35,614 nucleotides of DNA. It comes from Nitrosomonas nitrosa. GTDB lineage: Bacteria > Pseudomonadota > Gammaproteobacteria > Burkholderiales > Nitrosomonadaceae. The notes under the pieces were generated by a model. That model saw only the letters and a program-made list of their open reading frames with translations, did not search any database and had not been told where the DNA came from. Both the position numbers and the translations under genes were made by a program. Positions 26,853-35,548 of the stretch are shown one piece after another. Every line of letters starts with the position of its first letter. Position 1 is the stretch's first letter. The stretch covers positions 1-35,614 of the forward strand of contig NZ_QAOO01000031.1 in assembly GCF_003051105.1 (NCBI RefSeq), in the 5' to 3' direction.

Positions 26853-27644
26853 TTATTTTTTAGCATCATCATCTACATCGATGATCTCGTCTTCCTCAAA
26901 CTCATCCAACTGAAGATGGTTATAGCTATCAGCGGGTGGGTTGCCATCATAAATCAGAAATTCACGCTGTTGTAAATAAGCCTCACGAACAAATAAATAG
27001 GGATCCAATGCTGATTGATCTCGGATCTTCATGGGGCCTGAAAGTCGGGCACGTTTGTCTACGACTCTAAGAAAAAGTATGGGAACCAATACCGGCCCAC
27101 TAATGGCATAGCTGGCGTAAAATAAAGCATCTGTAAAGAAGCTGACTGGTAGATCTGTGATATCACGGCGAGTGCTTGGCCCATAGACGGGGACAAAAAT
27201 ATAGGATCCATTATTAATACCCCATACGGCCAGTGTTTGCCCGAAATCCTCGTCATTTTCTTTAAACCCCATATGGCCAGCCATATCCGCAAGCCCGAAT
27301 ATGCCAATAGTCGAATTGATTACGAAACGTAATGTATCCTCGAAACCTTGCCGTATTTTACCTTGTAAAAAAGCATTCAGCGCTACATTGGGATAAGCGA
27401 GATTTCGATAAAAATTACTGACAGGACGCTGTATTGCCTGAGGAACATGCTCGATATAAACGTCCGCCACAGGCTCCAAAATGTTGCGATCGATTACATC
27501 TGTAAACCAATATGATTTTCGATTAAAAGATTCATAAGGATCTCCCTCATCCATCCCATATTCGTGCTTTTTGGTGGATGCACAGCCACCACAAAAGAGA
27601 ATCAAAATATAAAACCCTATCATTACATAATGACGATATTTCAT
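26853..27644 (-). CDS. mlaA: MlaA (VacJ) outer-membrane lipoprotein
   Basis: A component of the Mla pathway, which removes misplaced phospholipids from the outer leaflet of the outer membrane. DPYESFNRKSYWFTDVIDRNILEPVADVY, NLAYPNVALNAFLQGK and FGQTLAVWGINNGSYIFVPVYGPSTRRD are conserved MlaA segments. From the ATG at 27644 the signal ends ILFCGGC, a slightly atypical lipobox with Cys instead of Leu at -3. A TTG eight codons upstream is the alternative start. It sits between hpnA and shc; pairing with hopanoid genes is seen in other bacteria and suggests a joint outer-membrane lipid function. Confidence 0.94.
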   Translation of the reverse strand: MKYRHYVMIGFYILILFCGGCASTKKHEYGMDEGDPYESFNRKSYWFTDVIDRNILEPVADVYIEHVPQAIQRPVSNFYRNLAYPNVALNAFLQGKIRQGFEDTLRFVINSTIGIFGLADMAGHMGFKENDEDFGQTLAVWGINNGSYIFVPVYGPSTRRDITDLPVSFFTDALFYASYAISGPVLVPILFLRVVDKRARLSGPMKIRDQSALDPYLFVREAYLQQREFLIYDGNPPADSYNHLQLDEFEEDEIIDVDDDAKK

Positions 27645-27706
27645 ATCTAGAATCGGTGATTTGTTCAACTAAGGTGAAGGGATAAATTGTAAATAAATTG
27701 GCTGCA

Positions 27707-28723
27707 TCAAGAATTTTGATAGAGCGGTAAAGGGCGCATGACATGGCCTTCTTCTACCAACCAAGCAATTTGGTCAGTCAAAGCCTGGCGTAATGGGCTC
27801 TGTCTAAAGCCAAGCTCGTTAATAGCTTTATCGCTCTCAAAAAACATAGACCGCTTTGCAAGCCGCACACCCGTGAGCGGCGCCTTGGGCGGTTTGTGGG
27901 TAATATAATCCGCAACAAACTCGGAGCAAGCCCCGACCATCATGGCTATCCAGTGGGGGATACGTAATTTTGGCATTGCTAATCCCGTTATTTCCTCTAT
28001 GAGAAGCAAAAATTCGCCCAAGGTCAAATTTTCATTTCCCAAAATATAGCGCTCACCCGGTCGACCTCGCTCGGCAGCCAAAATGTGGCCATGCGCCACA
28101 TCTCGTACATCAACCATATTGAATCGACAATCCAGATAGGCAGGTATTTTATGATTCAGAAAATTCAGTATCATTTGTGTCGGGGGGGTAATTCTCCGAT
28201 CGCCTGGCCCTATCGGGAGTGTTGGAGATACGATCACCACAGGCAATCCATCCCTGGCTGCCTTGAAAGCTGCTTGTTCAGCAAGAAATTTCGAGCGGCA
28301 ATAGGGCCCAGGCATTTCACTCAATTTTCTTATCACAGAAGAATCGATTGGACGGTTATTCTGATGCCTACTCGTGAGTATGGATTCGGTAGAAGTATAT
28401 ACGATAACTTCTAGATCTGCCCGCACTGCTTCTGACAAGACAGTACATGTCCCCTCGTAGTTTATTTGTTGAAAAACGCGCTTGTCTCTCGCCCATAAAT
28501 CCGGGTTAGCTGCCAGATGGTAGCAACGTTGTACGCCTTTTAGCGCATGACGCACTGTTTTCGCATCATTTACCGATCCTCGAATCACTTCTACTTCACT
28601 CGGCAGTGAGATATCAGCTGTTTCGAGCACTTTAACTGTTTCACCGCGTTCTAGTAATTGCCTTACTAGATGCAAGCCGATAAACCCCCCACCTCCGGTA
28701 ACGAGTGAACAACCACGATTCAA
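27707..28723 (-). CDS. hpnA: Hopanoid-associated sugar epimerase HpnA
   Basis: An NAD-dependent extended SDR (epimerase/dehydratase fold) of 338 residues. The Rossmann motif TGGGGFIG is at 9-16, CYHLAANPDLW follows, and the catalytic Tyr-x3-Lys is in GPYCRSKFLAEQAA. SPTLPIGPGDRRITPT-type wording and VDVRDVAHGHILAAERGRPGERYILG are characteristic of the HpnA group. The start is TTG at 28723: AAGGAGGT lies 7 nt upstream and no ATG is available. It is the first gene of the minus-strand hopanoid cluster. Its exact substrate is not known. Confidence 0.9.
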   Translation of the reverse strand: MNRGCSLVTGGGGFIGLHLVRQLLERGETVKVLETADISLPSEVEVIRGSVNDAKTVRHALKGVQRCYHLAANPDLWARDKRVFQQINYEGTCTVLSEAVRADLEVIVYTSTESILTSRHQNNRPIDSSVIRKLSEMPGPYCRSKFLAEQAAFKAARDGLPVVIVSPTLPIGPGDRRITPPTQMILNFLNHKIPAYLDCRFNMVDVRDVAHGHILAAERGRPGERYILGNENLTLGEFLLLIEEITGLAMPKLRIPHWIAMMVGACSEFVADYITHKPPKAPLTGVRLAKRSMFFESDKAINELGFRQSPLRQALTDQIAWLVEEGHVMRPLPLYQNS

Positions 28724-28965
28724 TGAAAATACCTCCTTAACACAGTACTACTTGGCTCAGTATGATTTCTGCAAATTAATAAACAGAGCACCTAAAAAAC
28801 TTAGGATATATGGCATCAATAAATGGCATTGAATAAAGACAAGATCTTAATAATTCCATCCCATCTAACAAAACAGTTGCGAATGAAAGCCCCTAAAAAA
28901 ACTAGGGAAAACTGCTATTGACTTTTATTCAATTGAGTTTGGCTTCGACTCTCAACCCATTATTT

Positions 28966-29574
28966 TTAAATTTTTCGCTCACCATGGACAACCTCGACCA
29001 GTTTGAGCGCCTGCAACTCCATTTCTAGCACCAAAGCATCGACCTTAGCGCGAAAATGCCGATAAAAAATCATGCTCGGGATTGCCACAAGTATGCCAAA
29101 TGCAGCATTATACAGTGCTATAGATATGCCATGGGCAAGTTGTGCTGGATTATTACCGGTAGGTGAATTGGATCCGAAGATTTCGATCATCCCAACCAGG
29201 GTTCCAAACAACCCCATTAGTGGACTCAAAGAAGCAATCGTACCGAGCGTGGTCAAATAACGATCAAGCCCATGCGCAACTTCTCGCCCTGCTTCCTCAA
29301 TCGATTCCTTCATGATTTCACGAGAGCTATCGATGTTTCTCAAGCCTGCTACAAGGATACGCCCGAGGGGTGAGTGCTCTTGCAATCGCGACATCATATC
29401 TGCACTGATGCCGCCCCTGCGGTGCTCATGCAGCACTTTAGGAAGCAAATCTCGCGGGCAAACCTTACTCGAACGTAGATTCCATAAACGTTCGCCTATG
29501 ATGGCAACCGCAACGATAGATGCAAAAATAATCGGCCATATCGGCCAACCCGCAGCTTGGATAATTGACAACAC
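28966..29574 (-). CDS. exbB: MotA/TolQ/ExbB proton channel family protein
   Basis: A 202-residue inner-membrane protein of the ExbB/TolQ family. One helix is near the N-terminus (about 10-27) and two are in the C-terminal half (about 107-130 and 150-171). The family segments LTTLGTIASLSPLMGLFGTLVGMI and LAHGISIALYNAAFGILVAIPSMIFY are intact. It energises outer-membrane uptake or envelope processes together with an ExbD/TolR partner, but none follows here. The start is GTG at 29574, with GGGAG 8 nt upstream. It is divergent from xseA. Confidence 0.93.
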   Translation of the reverse strand: MLSIIQAAGWPIWPIIFASIVAVAIIGERLWNLRSSKVCPRDLLPKVLHEHRRGGISADMMSRLQEHSPLGRILVAGLRNIDSSREIMKESIEEAGREVAHGLDRYLTTLGTIASLSPLMGLFGTLVGMIEIFGSNSPTGNNPAQLAHGISIALYNAAFGILVAIPSMIFYRHFRAKVDALVLEMELQALKLVEVVHGERKI

Positions 29575-29970
29575 GGATTAATCTCCCAAATAAATGGTGG
29601 CTACTCTCTCATTGCTATTACAAATACTTTGGCCATCCAATCGAAAATTAACAATTGATCGGCGCGGTTTTTAATAGGGTATAACGACCATTCAGCGTAA
29701 ATTAGGCGGTAATGTATCGTGACAACGCATTTTCAGCAAGAAAACATACAATTTTTCTTGTCCACAATTTCTGTGGATAAGTTTGTGTATAAATAATGAA
29801 TAGTCGGGTTAAGTCATCTGATTAAAAAGTTATTTATTAATCTGCTTAATTCTTGATCTCATTTAAAGATAATTAATATCAATCACTTATAATATCACAC
29901 TGTTTTTATAGAAATATCTTGGTTGCTAGATAATAATCAGCAACAATGTGGACTGATGTAGAATATTAAA
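29575..29970. other. exbB-xseA divergent region, AT-rich
   Basis: About 395 bp without a gene. The central part carries three DnaA boxes (listed separately) followed by a strongly AT-rich stretch at about 29800-29930. That stretch includes a TATAAT at 29888-29893 that could be the -10 box of the xseA promoter; a matching -35 is not clear. Confidence 0.5.
29758..29792. promoter_or_regulatory. Cluster of three DnaA boxes
   Basis: TTGTCCACA (29758-29766, one mismatch to TTATCCACA), TGTGGATAA (29772-29780, perfect reverse box) and TGTGTATAA (29784-29792, reverse of TTATACACA, fits TTATNCACA). The first two form an inverted pair 5 nt apart. AT-rich DNA follows. This is the sequence pattern of a DnaA-binding site; whether it is an origin, a titration site or a promoter control is unknown. 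Confidence 0.6.
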
Positions 29971-31314
29971 ATGAATTTTTCCTTCCAACCTAGTCATCTT
30001 CGACCTGTTCTGACTGTTACAGAGCTTAACCATAATGTAAAAATCATTTTAGAACAGGCGCTGCCACTCCTCTGGGTCACGGGTGAAATTTCCAATCTCA
30101 AGCAATATCCATCCGGTCATTGGTACTTCACGCTCAAAGATGCCAACGCACAAGTCCGATGTGTCATGTTTCGACACAAAAATCAGTACCTGGATTGGCA
30201 GCTCAAGGAAGGTATGCGCGTAGAAATACACGCGCTGGTTACATTATACGAAGCACGCGGTGATTATCAATTAACGGTCGAAAATATTCGCCGTGCTGGA
30301 CTGGGTTTACTGTATGAAGCATTCGAGCAACTCAAGGCCAAACTTGAACAAGCTGGATTATTCAATCCAGCTCATAAGCAATTACCGCCTGCATTCCCAA
30401 AACAAGTGGGTATCATCACTTCTCCCAACACGGCTGCGTTACATGATGTTTTAACCACCTTGCATCGCAGGCTGCCTTCATTACCCATTATCATCTATCC
30501 GGTACCTGTGCAAGGAGATGGTGCAGCAGCCAAGATTGCCAATGCGATTCGATTAGCTATGAGTCGGGCAGAATGCGATGTACTGATACTCTGCCGGGGA
30601 GGCGGATCGATCGAAGATCTATGGGCATTTAATGAAGAAGTTGTTGCTCAAGCCATCTACGCCTGTTCGATACCCATTGTAACGGGCATTGGACACGAAA
30701 CCGACTTTACCATCGCTGATTTTGTCGCCGACCTGCGCGCTCCCACCCCCACTGGCGCTGCCCAAATCGTCTCACCTAATGCTGAAGAAATTATTAGGCA
30801 TCTCAACCATCTGAACCAACGTTTGCAACTGTCGTTGCAACGTAACCTTGAGAACAAGATGCAACGAATTGATTTAATCTCACATCGCTTGCTCCATCCG
30901 GGTGAGCGGATCACACATCAATTCAAACACCTACAACATCTAAAGGAAAGATTTTCAAATGCTTGGGCAAGATGTTCTGAAACACGCATATGGCAGCTAA
31001 ACAAGTATAATCAGCGGATACATGCTAGCCAGCCTGATTTGCCAGCCCTATTCAAGCAGCAATATGAGTGGGCATCACGACTCCGGCGTGCGATCATGCA
31101 TCGTATTGAAATTCTGGAAAACACCCTTCAACACCAACGTGCCCATCTTGTGCATCTCAACCCACAATCTGTGCTTACACGAGGCTACAGTATCGCTTAC
31201 ACGCTCGACGGGCGTATCCTGCGTAACTGGAGACAGATTCTTCCAAACGAGGATGTTCAAATTAGCTTGGCCGAGGGATGGTTACGTGCACGCGTAACCG
31301 AAACAGGAGAATAG
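29971..31314 (+). CDS. xseA: Exodeoxyribonuclease VII large subunit XseA
   Basis: The large subunit of exonuclease VII, which degrades single-stranded DNA into oligonucleotides together with XseB (not in this window). The 447-residue protein has the N-terminal OB-fold (about 12-110: LWVTGEISNLKQYPSGHWYFTLKD). The catalytic domain follows, with KQVGIITSPNTAALHDVL, LCRGGGSIEDLWAFNEE and TGIGHETDFTIADFVAD. A long helical arm and a C-terminal segment (VLTRGYSIAYT) complete it. All expected parts are present. Its promoter region contains DnaA boxes. Confidence 0.97.
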   Translation: MNFSFQPSHLRPVLTVTELNHNVKIILEQALPLLWVTGEISNLKQYPSGHWYFTLKDANAQVRCVMFRHKNQYLDWQLKEGMRVEIHALVTLYEARGDYQLTVENIRRAGLGLLYEAFEQLKAKLEQAGLFNPAHKQLPPAFPKQVGIITSPNTAALHDVLTTLHRRLPSLPIIIYPVPVQGDGAAAKIANAIRLAMSRAECDVLILCRGGGSIEDLWAFNEEVVAQAIYACSIPIVTGIGHETDFTIADFVADLRAPTPTGAAQIVSPNAEEIIRHLNHLNQRLQLSLQRNLENKMQRIDLISHRLLHPGERITHQFKHLQHLKERFSNAWARCSETRIWQLNKYNQRIHASQPDLPALFKQQYEWASRLRRAIMHRIEILENTLQHQRAHLVHLNPQSVLTRGYSIAYTLDGRILRNWRQILPNEDVQISLAEGWLRARVTETGE

Positions 31315-31421
31315 CGTGTATAGCTCTTTACGGGTGGCCATAAAGTCTGGCAAGACTGGCAAGTTTACCAAACCGCATTTTATTCACAAACCCATATGAT
31401 TTCAAAGGAACTTAATTGATA

Positions 31422-31796
31422 ATGCCCAGAATTTTTCTCACACTTGGATCAATCAATGCTTTTTTATGTGTTTTACTCGGTGCCTTAGGTGCGCATGGTT
31501 TAAAACATATACTTACTTCCGAAATGCTGGTCGTCTTTCAAACCGCGGTGCAATACCATTTCTACCATGCGCTTGGAATGATTTTGGTCGGGCTGGTGTT
31601 GTTTCACCTTCCTCAATCACGCACCCTGAAGCTGTCGGGTTGGCTAATGTTTGCCGGGATCGTGCTTTTCTCGGGTACACTTTATGCCATCAGTCTGACC
31701 GAGTTTCGCGGTTTAAGCAAAATTGCACCGTTAGGTGGGTTATCCTATATGAGTTCTTGGATATTATTCGCTTATGCGGCTTGGACAAGCAAATAG
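31422..31796 (+). CDS. DUF423 family membrane protein
   Basis: A 124-residue membrane protein of the DUF423 (YgdD-like) family, function unknown. The opening GSINAFLCVLLGALGAHGLKHIL and the later VQYHFYHALGMILVGLV are conserved family segments. Four hydrophobic helices span nearly the whole length. The ATG at 31422 is chosen for fit to family starts. A TTG two codons earlier is closer to the AAGGAA site (31405-31410) and remains possible. Confidence 0.9.
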   Translation: MPRIFLTLGSINAFLCVLLGALGAHGLKHILTSEMLVVFQTAVQYHFYHALGMILVGLVLFHLPQSRTLKLSGWLMFAGIVLFSGTLYAISLTEFRGLSKIAPLGGLSYMSSWILFAYAAWTSK

Positions 31797-31831
31797 CAAG
31801 TCGATGCGAGAAAGCGCTCTGAGTTGACGAC

Positions 31832-33004
31832 ATGACAGCCCAACTTTTTTTTGCTCCTTGCCCACGCGGACTTGAAGCTGTGCTCGCAGACGAGTTAGCA
31901 CGATTTGGGGCCATGACCATTCGACCCCGGCAGGGTGGCGTTGCTTTCCAAGGTGATTGGTCTGTCTGCTATCGCGCCAATCTGGAAAGCCGCGTCGCAA
32001 GCCGTATCCTCTGGCAGGTTGCTCATCAGTACTATCACAACGAAGCGGATATTTACCACATCACTCATGCGTTACCCTGGCAAAAATGGTTTGTGCCGGA
32101 TTTATCCATTCGTGTCGATCTGGCTGCAATCAGAAGTCCGCTGCGAAGCCTTGATTTTGCTACCCTAAGAATCAAGGATGCTGTTTGTGATGCTTTTCGC
32201 CGCACCTGTGGTTATCGCCCGAATGTCGATACGGTGGATCCGGGTATCCGTATCCATGGTTTTCTGGATGCACAAATGTTTACGCTCTACCTTGATACCT
32301 CGGGTGAAGCATTGTTTAAACGTGGATTAAGAAAAAGTACAGGCGAAGCACCCATCAGAGAAAATCTAGCGGCAGGTATTTTGTATCTTGCTGGATGGCA
32401 GCCAGGCATTCCGCTGCTTGATCCTATGTGCGGCAGTGGCACGTTTTTACTGGAAGCAGCGCAAATGGCTTGCTGCATCGCCCCGGGCGCTGGCCGTACT
32501 TTTGCATTCGAAAGATTGAGTTTATTCGATGCCGCGTTATGGAAAAGAACCCAGCAAATAGCTCAAGCACAACAATTGCCGCTCACCCCCCAGCCGATTT
32601 TTGGCAGTGATTTATATGGTAGCGCCCTTATCCATGCGCACAACAACCTGGTTGCTGCGGGTTTAGAAAATGTTGTCAGCCTAAAACAGGCTAATATTTT
32701 GGAAATTACCGCGCCCGCCCCAAATGGCATTATAGTTACCAATCCACCTTATGGTGAACGCATCGGAGATCAGCATGAGCTTGCCCAACTTTATCCAAAA
32801 TTAGGCGACACATTGAAGAAGAAATTCAGTGGCTGGAAAGCTTACATTTTTACGGCAGATCCAGCGCTGCCCAAGTCAATACGGCTGACTGCAACCCGCC
32901 GTATTCCCCTATTCAATGGCGCTTTGGAATGCCGCCTTTTCGAGTATAAAATGGTTGCTGGCAGTATGCGAAAAGATAAAACTAAAGCAAAAGATACGAT
33001 GTAA
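31832..33004 (+). CDS. rlmL: THUMP-domain 23S rRNA guanine-N2 methyltransferase (RlmL-like)
   Basis: A 390-residue RNA methyltransferase. An N-terminal ferredoxin-like/THUMP part (about 4-160, starting FFAPCPRGLEAVLADEL) precedes a class I methyltransferase domain. The latter has LLDPMCGSGTFLLEAA (SAM loop 197-203) and the catalytic NPPYGERIG (304-312). It corresponds to the RlmL half of the E. coli RlmKL fusion, which makes m2G2445 in 23S rRNA; no RlmK half is attached. Its ATG is 35 bp after the DUF423 gene, so the two may be co-transcribed. Confidence 0.92.
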   Translation: MTAQLFFAPCPRGLEAVLADELARFGAMTIRPRQGGVAFQGDWSVCYRANLESRVASRILWQVAHQYYHNEADIYHITHALPWQKWFVPDLSIRVDLAAIRSPLRSLDFATLRIKDAVCDAFRRTCGYRPNVDTVDPGIRIHGFLDAQMFTLYLDTSGEALFKRGLRKSTGEAPIRENLAAGILYLAGWQPGIPLLDPMCGSGTFLLEAAQMACCIAPGAGRTFAFERLSLFDAALWKRTQQIAQAQQLPLTPQPIFGSDLYGSALIHAHNNLVAAGLENVVSLKQANILEITAPAPNGIIVTNPPYGERIGDQHELAQLYPKLGDTLKKKFSGWKAYIFTADPALPKSIRLTATRRIPLFNGALECRLFEYKMVAGSMRKDKTKAKDTM

Positions 33005-33125
33005 TCAAGTAGGGCTATTTAGTTAAGGATACCTCTTAAGATTCAGCATTCTAAACAACAAGACGAGGCGAGAATAATAAATGTTGACGCAGCCTATGAT
33101 GAATAGGTATGGAAACATTTTTGTG

Positions 33126-33153
33126 AACAACGATGTATCAACAACGATGTATC
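33126..33153 (+). repeat. Perfect 14-bp tandem duplication
   Basis: AACAACGATGTATC occurs twice head to tail in the 246-bp gap between the rlmL-like gene and dsbB. It is about 100 bp upstream of dsbB and could be a binding site or replication slippage. Confidence 0.7.
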
Positions 33154-33250
33154 GTAACGAAATAGGGATTTTCAGAGAAACCCTTAAGTAAATTTGCCGC
33201 TTTCTAATCGATTTCCCTTATTGCTGTAACTATACTAAGAAGCTAAACGC

Positions 33251-33730
33251 ATGCGAACAATTTTTTTGTTGATCTTTCTGAGTTGCGCGAGTTTGATAGG
33301 CTATGCACTTTATTTGCAAGAGATAAAAGGGCTATTGCCATGCCCCCTCTGTGTAGCCCAACGAATGGCTTATTGGGGCGTAGGATTGACCGCATTACTT
33401 GCTTTTCTGCACAACCCTAAAAAAATTGGCTATCGGCTTTATGGTGGTTTCATGCTTATCTTCGCTCTACTGGGTACGCTCATCGCAGGTCGGCACGCTT
33501 GGCTGATACGATACCCTGAATCCTTTGAGTGTGGTATCAGCCCCGAAGAGGCTTTTCTGAATGCCCTGCCAATTGCTGAATGGTGGCCTGCCATGTTTGA
33601 AGCTAATGGTGATTGCGCAGATGTCAGTTGGCAATTTTTATCACTGACTATTCCGGATTGGTCATTGATTGCGTTCCTAATACTGTTTCTTTTAGTAGGC
33701 TATCTAGTAATGAAAAGTTACAAACTTTAA
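33251..33730 (+). CDS. dsbB: Disulfide bond formation protein DsbB
   Basis: Reoxidises DsbA and passes electrons to quinone in the inner membrane. The 159-residue protein has four hydrophobic helices. The first Cys pair is CPLC (Cys31 and Cys34) followed by VAQRMAYW. The second pair is Cys94 and Cys122 in the periplasmic loop, which also carries the long AEWWPAMFEANGDC segment. All four catalytic cysteines are present. No dsbA is in the window. Confidence 0.95.
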   Translation: MRTIFLLIFLSCASLIGYALYLQEIKGLLPCPLCVAQRMAYWGVGLTALLAFLHNPKKIGYRLYGGFMLIFALLGTLIAGRHAWLIRYPESFECGISPEEAFLNALPIAEWWPAMFEANGDCADVSWQFLSLTIPDWSLIAFLILFLLVGYLVMKSYKL

Positions 33731-33974
33731 AAAGTTCGCTTAACACTTTCACTTCGAAGTATCTAGCACCCTCCCTTCATGCGTGGCTCTATGCAGCCGG
33801 TAAACCCTACTTGCCGCTAGAATTTAAGAGGCGTTGTATCTTCTGATACACTTTAGCTGTTTATTCACTTTCCTATCTTCTTGTCAGCCGCTTAATTCTT
33901 TTTCTAATTGTTCGTGAATTGGGAGTGACATCATTTATAACGTTGTTTTATCTATAAAATATGGGAGTTTTATC

Positions 33975-34289
33975 TTGACAAAAACTAGCGATACTTTAAT
34001 TATAATCATCTTGATAATGGTTGCTTTCATTTCATCAGCCAAAGCAGACTCACCTTATGAACAACTTCGTGAAGCACAAAAAAATCAGATAGAAAATGAA
34101 CGTGAATTCCATAAACACGCTCATGAACAGGAGCGTGAGTACAGAAAAAAGCTTCACGAAATGGAACGTGAAGAACGTAAACACTGGGAAGAAATAAACC
34201 GGGAGGAACGTAAACATCAAGACGAAATGTTCCGAGAAGAGCGGAAGCTTCAAGATGAACTTGAGCGTGAATTAAGAAAAAGAAATTAG
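33975..34289 (+). CDS. Exported protein built of 11-residue charged repeats
   Basis: A 104-residue protein, not assigned to a family. A signal peptide (hydrophobic about 8-20, cleavage near AKA-DS at 24) precedes an almost pure coiled-coil. From residue 41 the chain is five consecutive 11-residue units plus a partial one: NEREFHKHAHE, QEREYRKKLHE, MEREERKHWEE, INREERKHQDE, MFREERKLQDE and LERELRKRN. This hendecad pattern favours a long straight or slightly right-handed helix bundle. The start is TTG at 33975, because GGGAG lies 7 nt upstream and the first ATG would cut into the signal helix. A periplasmic or surface role is inferred. Confidence 0.7.
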   Translation: MTKTSDTLIIIILIMVAFISSAKADSPYEQLREAQKNQIENEREFHKHAHEQEREYRKKLHEMEREERKHWEEINREERKHQDEMFREERKLQDELERELRKRN

Positions 34290-34622
34290 ATTGGACAGCA
34301 CTATCCTCAGAATTATCACAAGATGTTAAACCAAAATAATAATCTGGATCATACTGTCTTGGAGGCAATTCAACAGTAACAACAAAGTCCTAAAAATCTA
34401 TAAGGAAATGACCTGTAGAACTGTAGAACAATGAAAATAATTTTCCAGGCTATTAAGGCACAATTATCAGCATAATTACTATATTAGGTAATACAACTGT
34501 ACTCAGTTATTTGATACATGCTATGCGTAGAGGGGTGATAAAGATTGGTAATCCGACGCTTTACCCATTAATTTTCCCCCTGATCGACACAATTTCAGAA
34601 GTCGTTAATGCTATCAATTGGA
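34290..34622. other. Convergent intergenic region without a gene
   Basis: About 330 bp between two convergent exported-protein genes. No reading frame or strong terminator stands out. A short 8-bp duplication (CTGTAGAA twice, 34413-34428) is the only repeat noticed. Confidence 0.5.
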
Positions 34623-35279
34623 TTAACCACCTATCCCTCGTACGACACCATAATGGTCGATGAGGCAAGCACCTAGCGGTATATGACCAATAAAAGCATC
34701 ACATGCGCCTGGAGGGCCCTGATGACCCTCAGGTAATTCAGGGTTCCAAATTTTGCATAATCCTGGAGGCGGAAGATGTCCAGGAGAGATATTGAGATGA
34801 TCGCAAATTGAACCAGGGATGATGACAGGACAGGAAAAACCAATAATATTGCCAGTTGCATAACTGGGAGTAATCACATTTAATTCTGGATCAAAAATCT
34901 GGCGCATGCGTGAGAAGCTGCCTTCTAGCGTTTCTGGAATTAAATTCATGTGGTAAATATCGTTACCTAGAGCCCAAGTGGATAACAGGCTCATTCGCCA
35001 AATATTATTAATCAGTTCAGCATTACCACCAATGGGACGCGCATCGTTAGGAATTTCTAATGTTCCAGATACAGTGATATGGTTATCCCTCATATTATCC
35101 ATTCCGATTCGAAGTACGCCTTCTTTGATTTCAGCAGGTTGACCGTCCACCACAGCATCGACTGTCATCACTAAACAAAATTGACCCAAATAGCTCGATG
35201 CCACTGCTTGGGACCATGGATTAGCCGCAAGAATGAAAAATATAAAACTACAAATTAGAAGTGCCCGGCGGTTAATCAT
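34623..35279 (-). CDS. Exported protein with C-terminal LPPPG-type motif, unknown function
   Basis: A 218-residue protein. It has a signal peptide (cleavage near AVA-SS at 27), a beta-rich body (about 30-155) and a C-terminal motif: GHLPPPGLCKIW (about 167-178), GHQGPPGAC (185-193) and IPLGACLI (200-207). The motif resembles the LPPPGxCRxW...GHQPPPGxC ending found on many short exported proteobacterial proteins of unknown role. The body matches no family I recognise. Cysteines in the motif could form disulfides (dsbB is nearby, but that proves nothing). No neighbouring operon partner. Confidence 0.7.
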   Translation of the reverse strand: MINRRALLICSFIFFILAANPWSQAVASSYLGQFCLVMTVDAVVDGQPAEIKEGVLRIGMDNMRDNHITVSGTLEIPNDARPIGGNAELINNIWRMSLLSTWALGNDIYHMNLIPETLEGSFSRMRQIFDPELNVITPSYATGNIIGFSCPVIIPGSICDHLNISPGHLPPPGLCKIWNPELPEGHQGPPGACDAFIGHIPLGACLIDHYGVVRGIGG

Positions 35280-35507
35280 TCCCCCTCCCTGTTAACCAGA
35301 ATATCGCAAACAATGATGCCAACATGATTTTTTTATGAAAGGATGATTGCACAAATAAGGTTTATTTGCCAGTAACAAAGATTGAGATTGTTATGGAAGT
35401 TACTTTTGAGAAATTCTGGTCATGCACAGAGAAACATGCTCACATGCACATAAAGTATGAGTGCACATAAAGGGTGCGGCTAGCGCTAGATGTTCACCAA
35501 ATAAAAA

Positions 35508-35538
35508 TGCGTGACCAGCTACAAACACTGGTCACGCA
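35508..35538 (-). terminator. Rho-independent terminator for a minus-strand gene
   Basis: A perfect 11-bp stem (TGCGTGACCAG with CTGGTCACGCA, 9-nt loop). Read on the minus strand it is followed by TTTTTATTT. It lies just after the stop codon of the frame entering from the right edge and so terminates that gene. Confidence 0.85.
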
Positions 35539-35548
35539 ATAGGGTGGG

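Noticed and set aside
28889..28911. CCCTA/TAGGG stem with A-rich loop as exbB terminator
   Set aside because: Only 5 bp and no clear U-tract on the minus strand.
35445..35472. TGCACATAAAG direct repeat (two copies)
   Set aside because: Only 11 bp, two copies, no further structure; likely chance or slippage.
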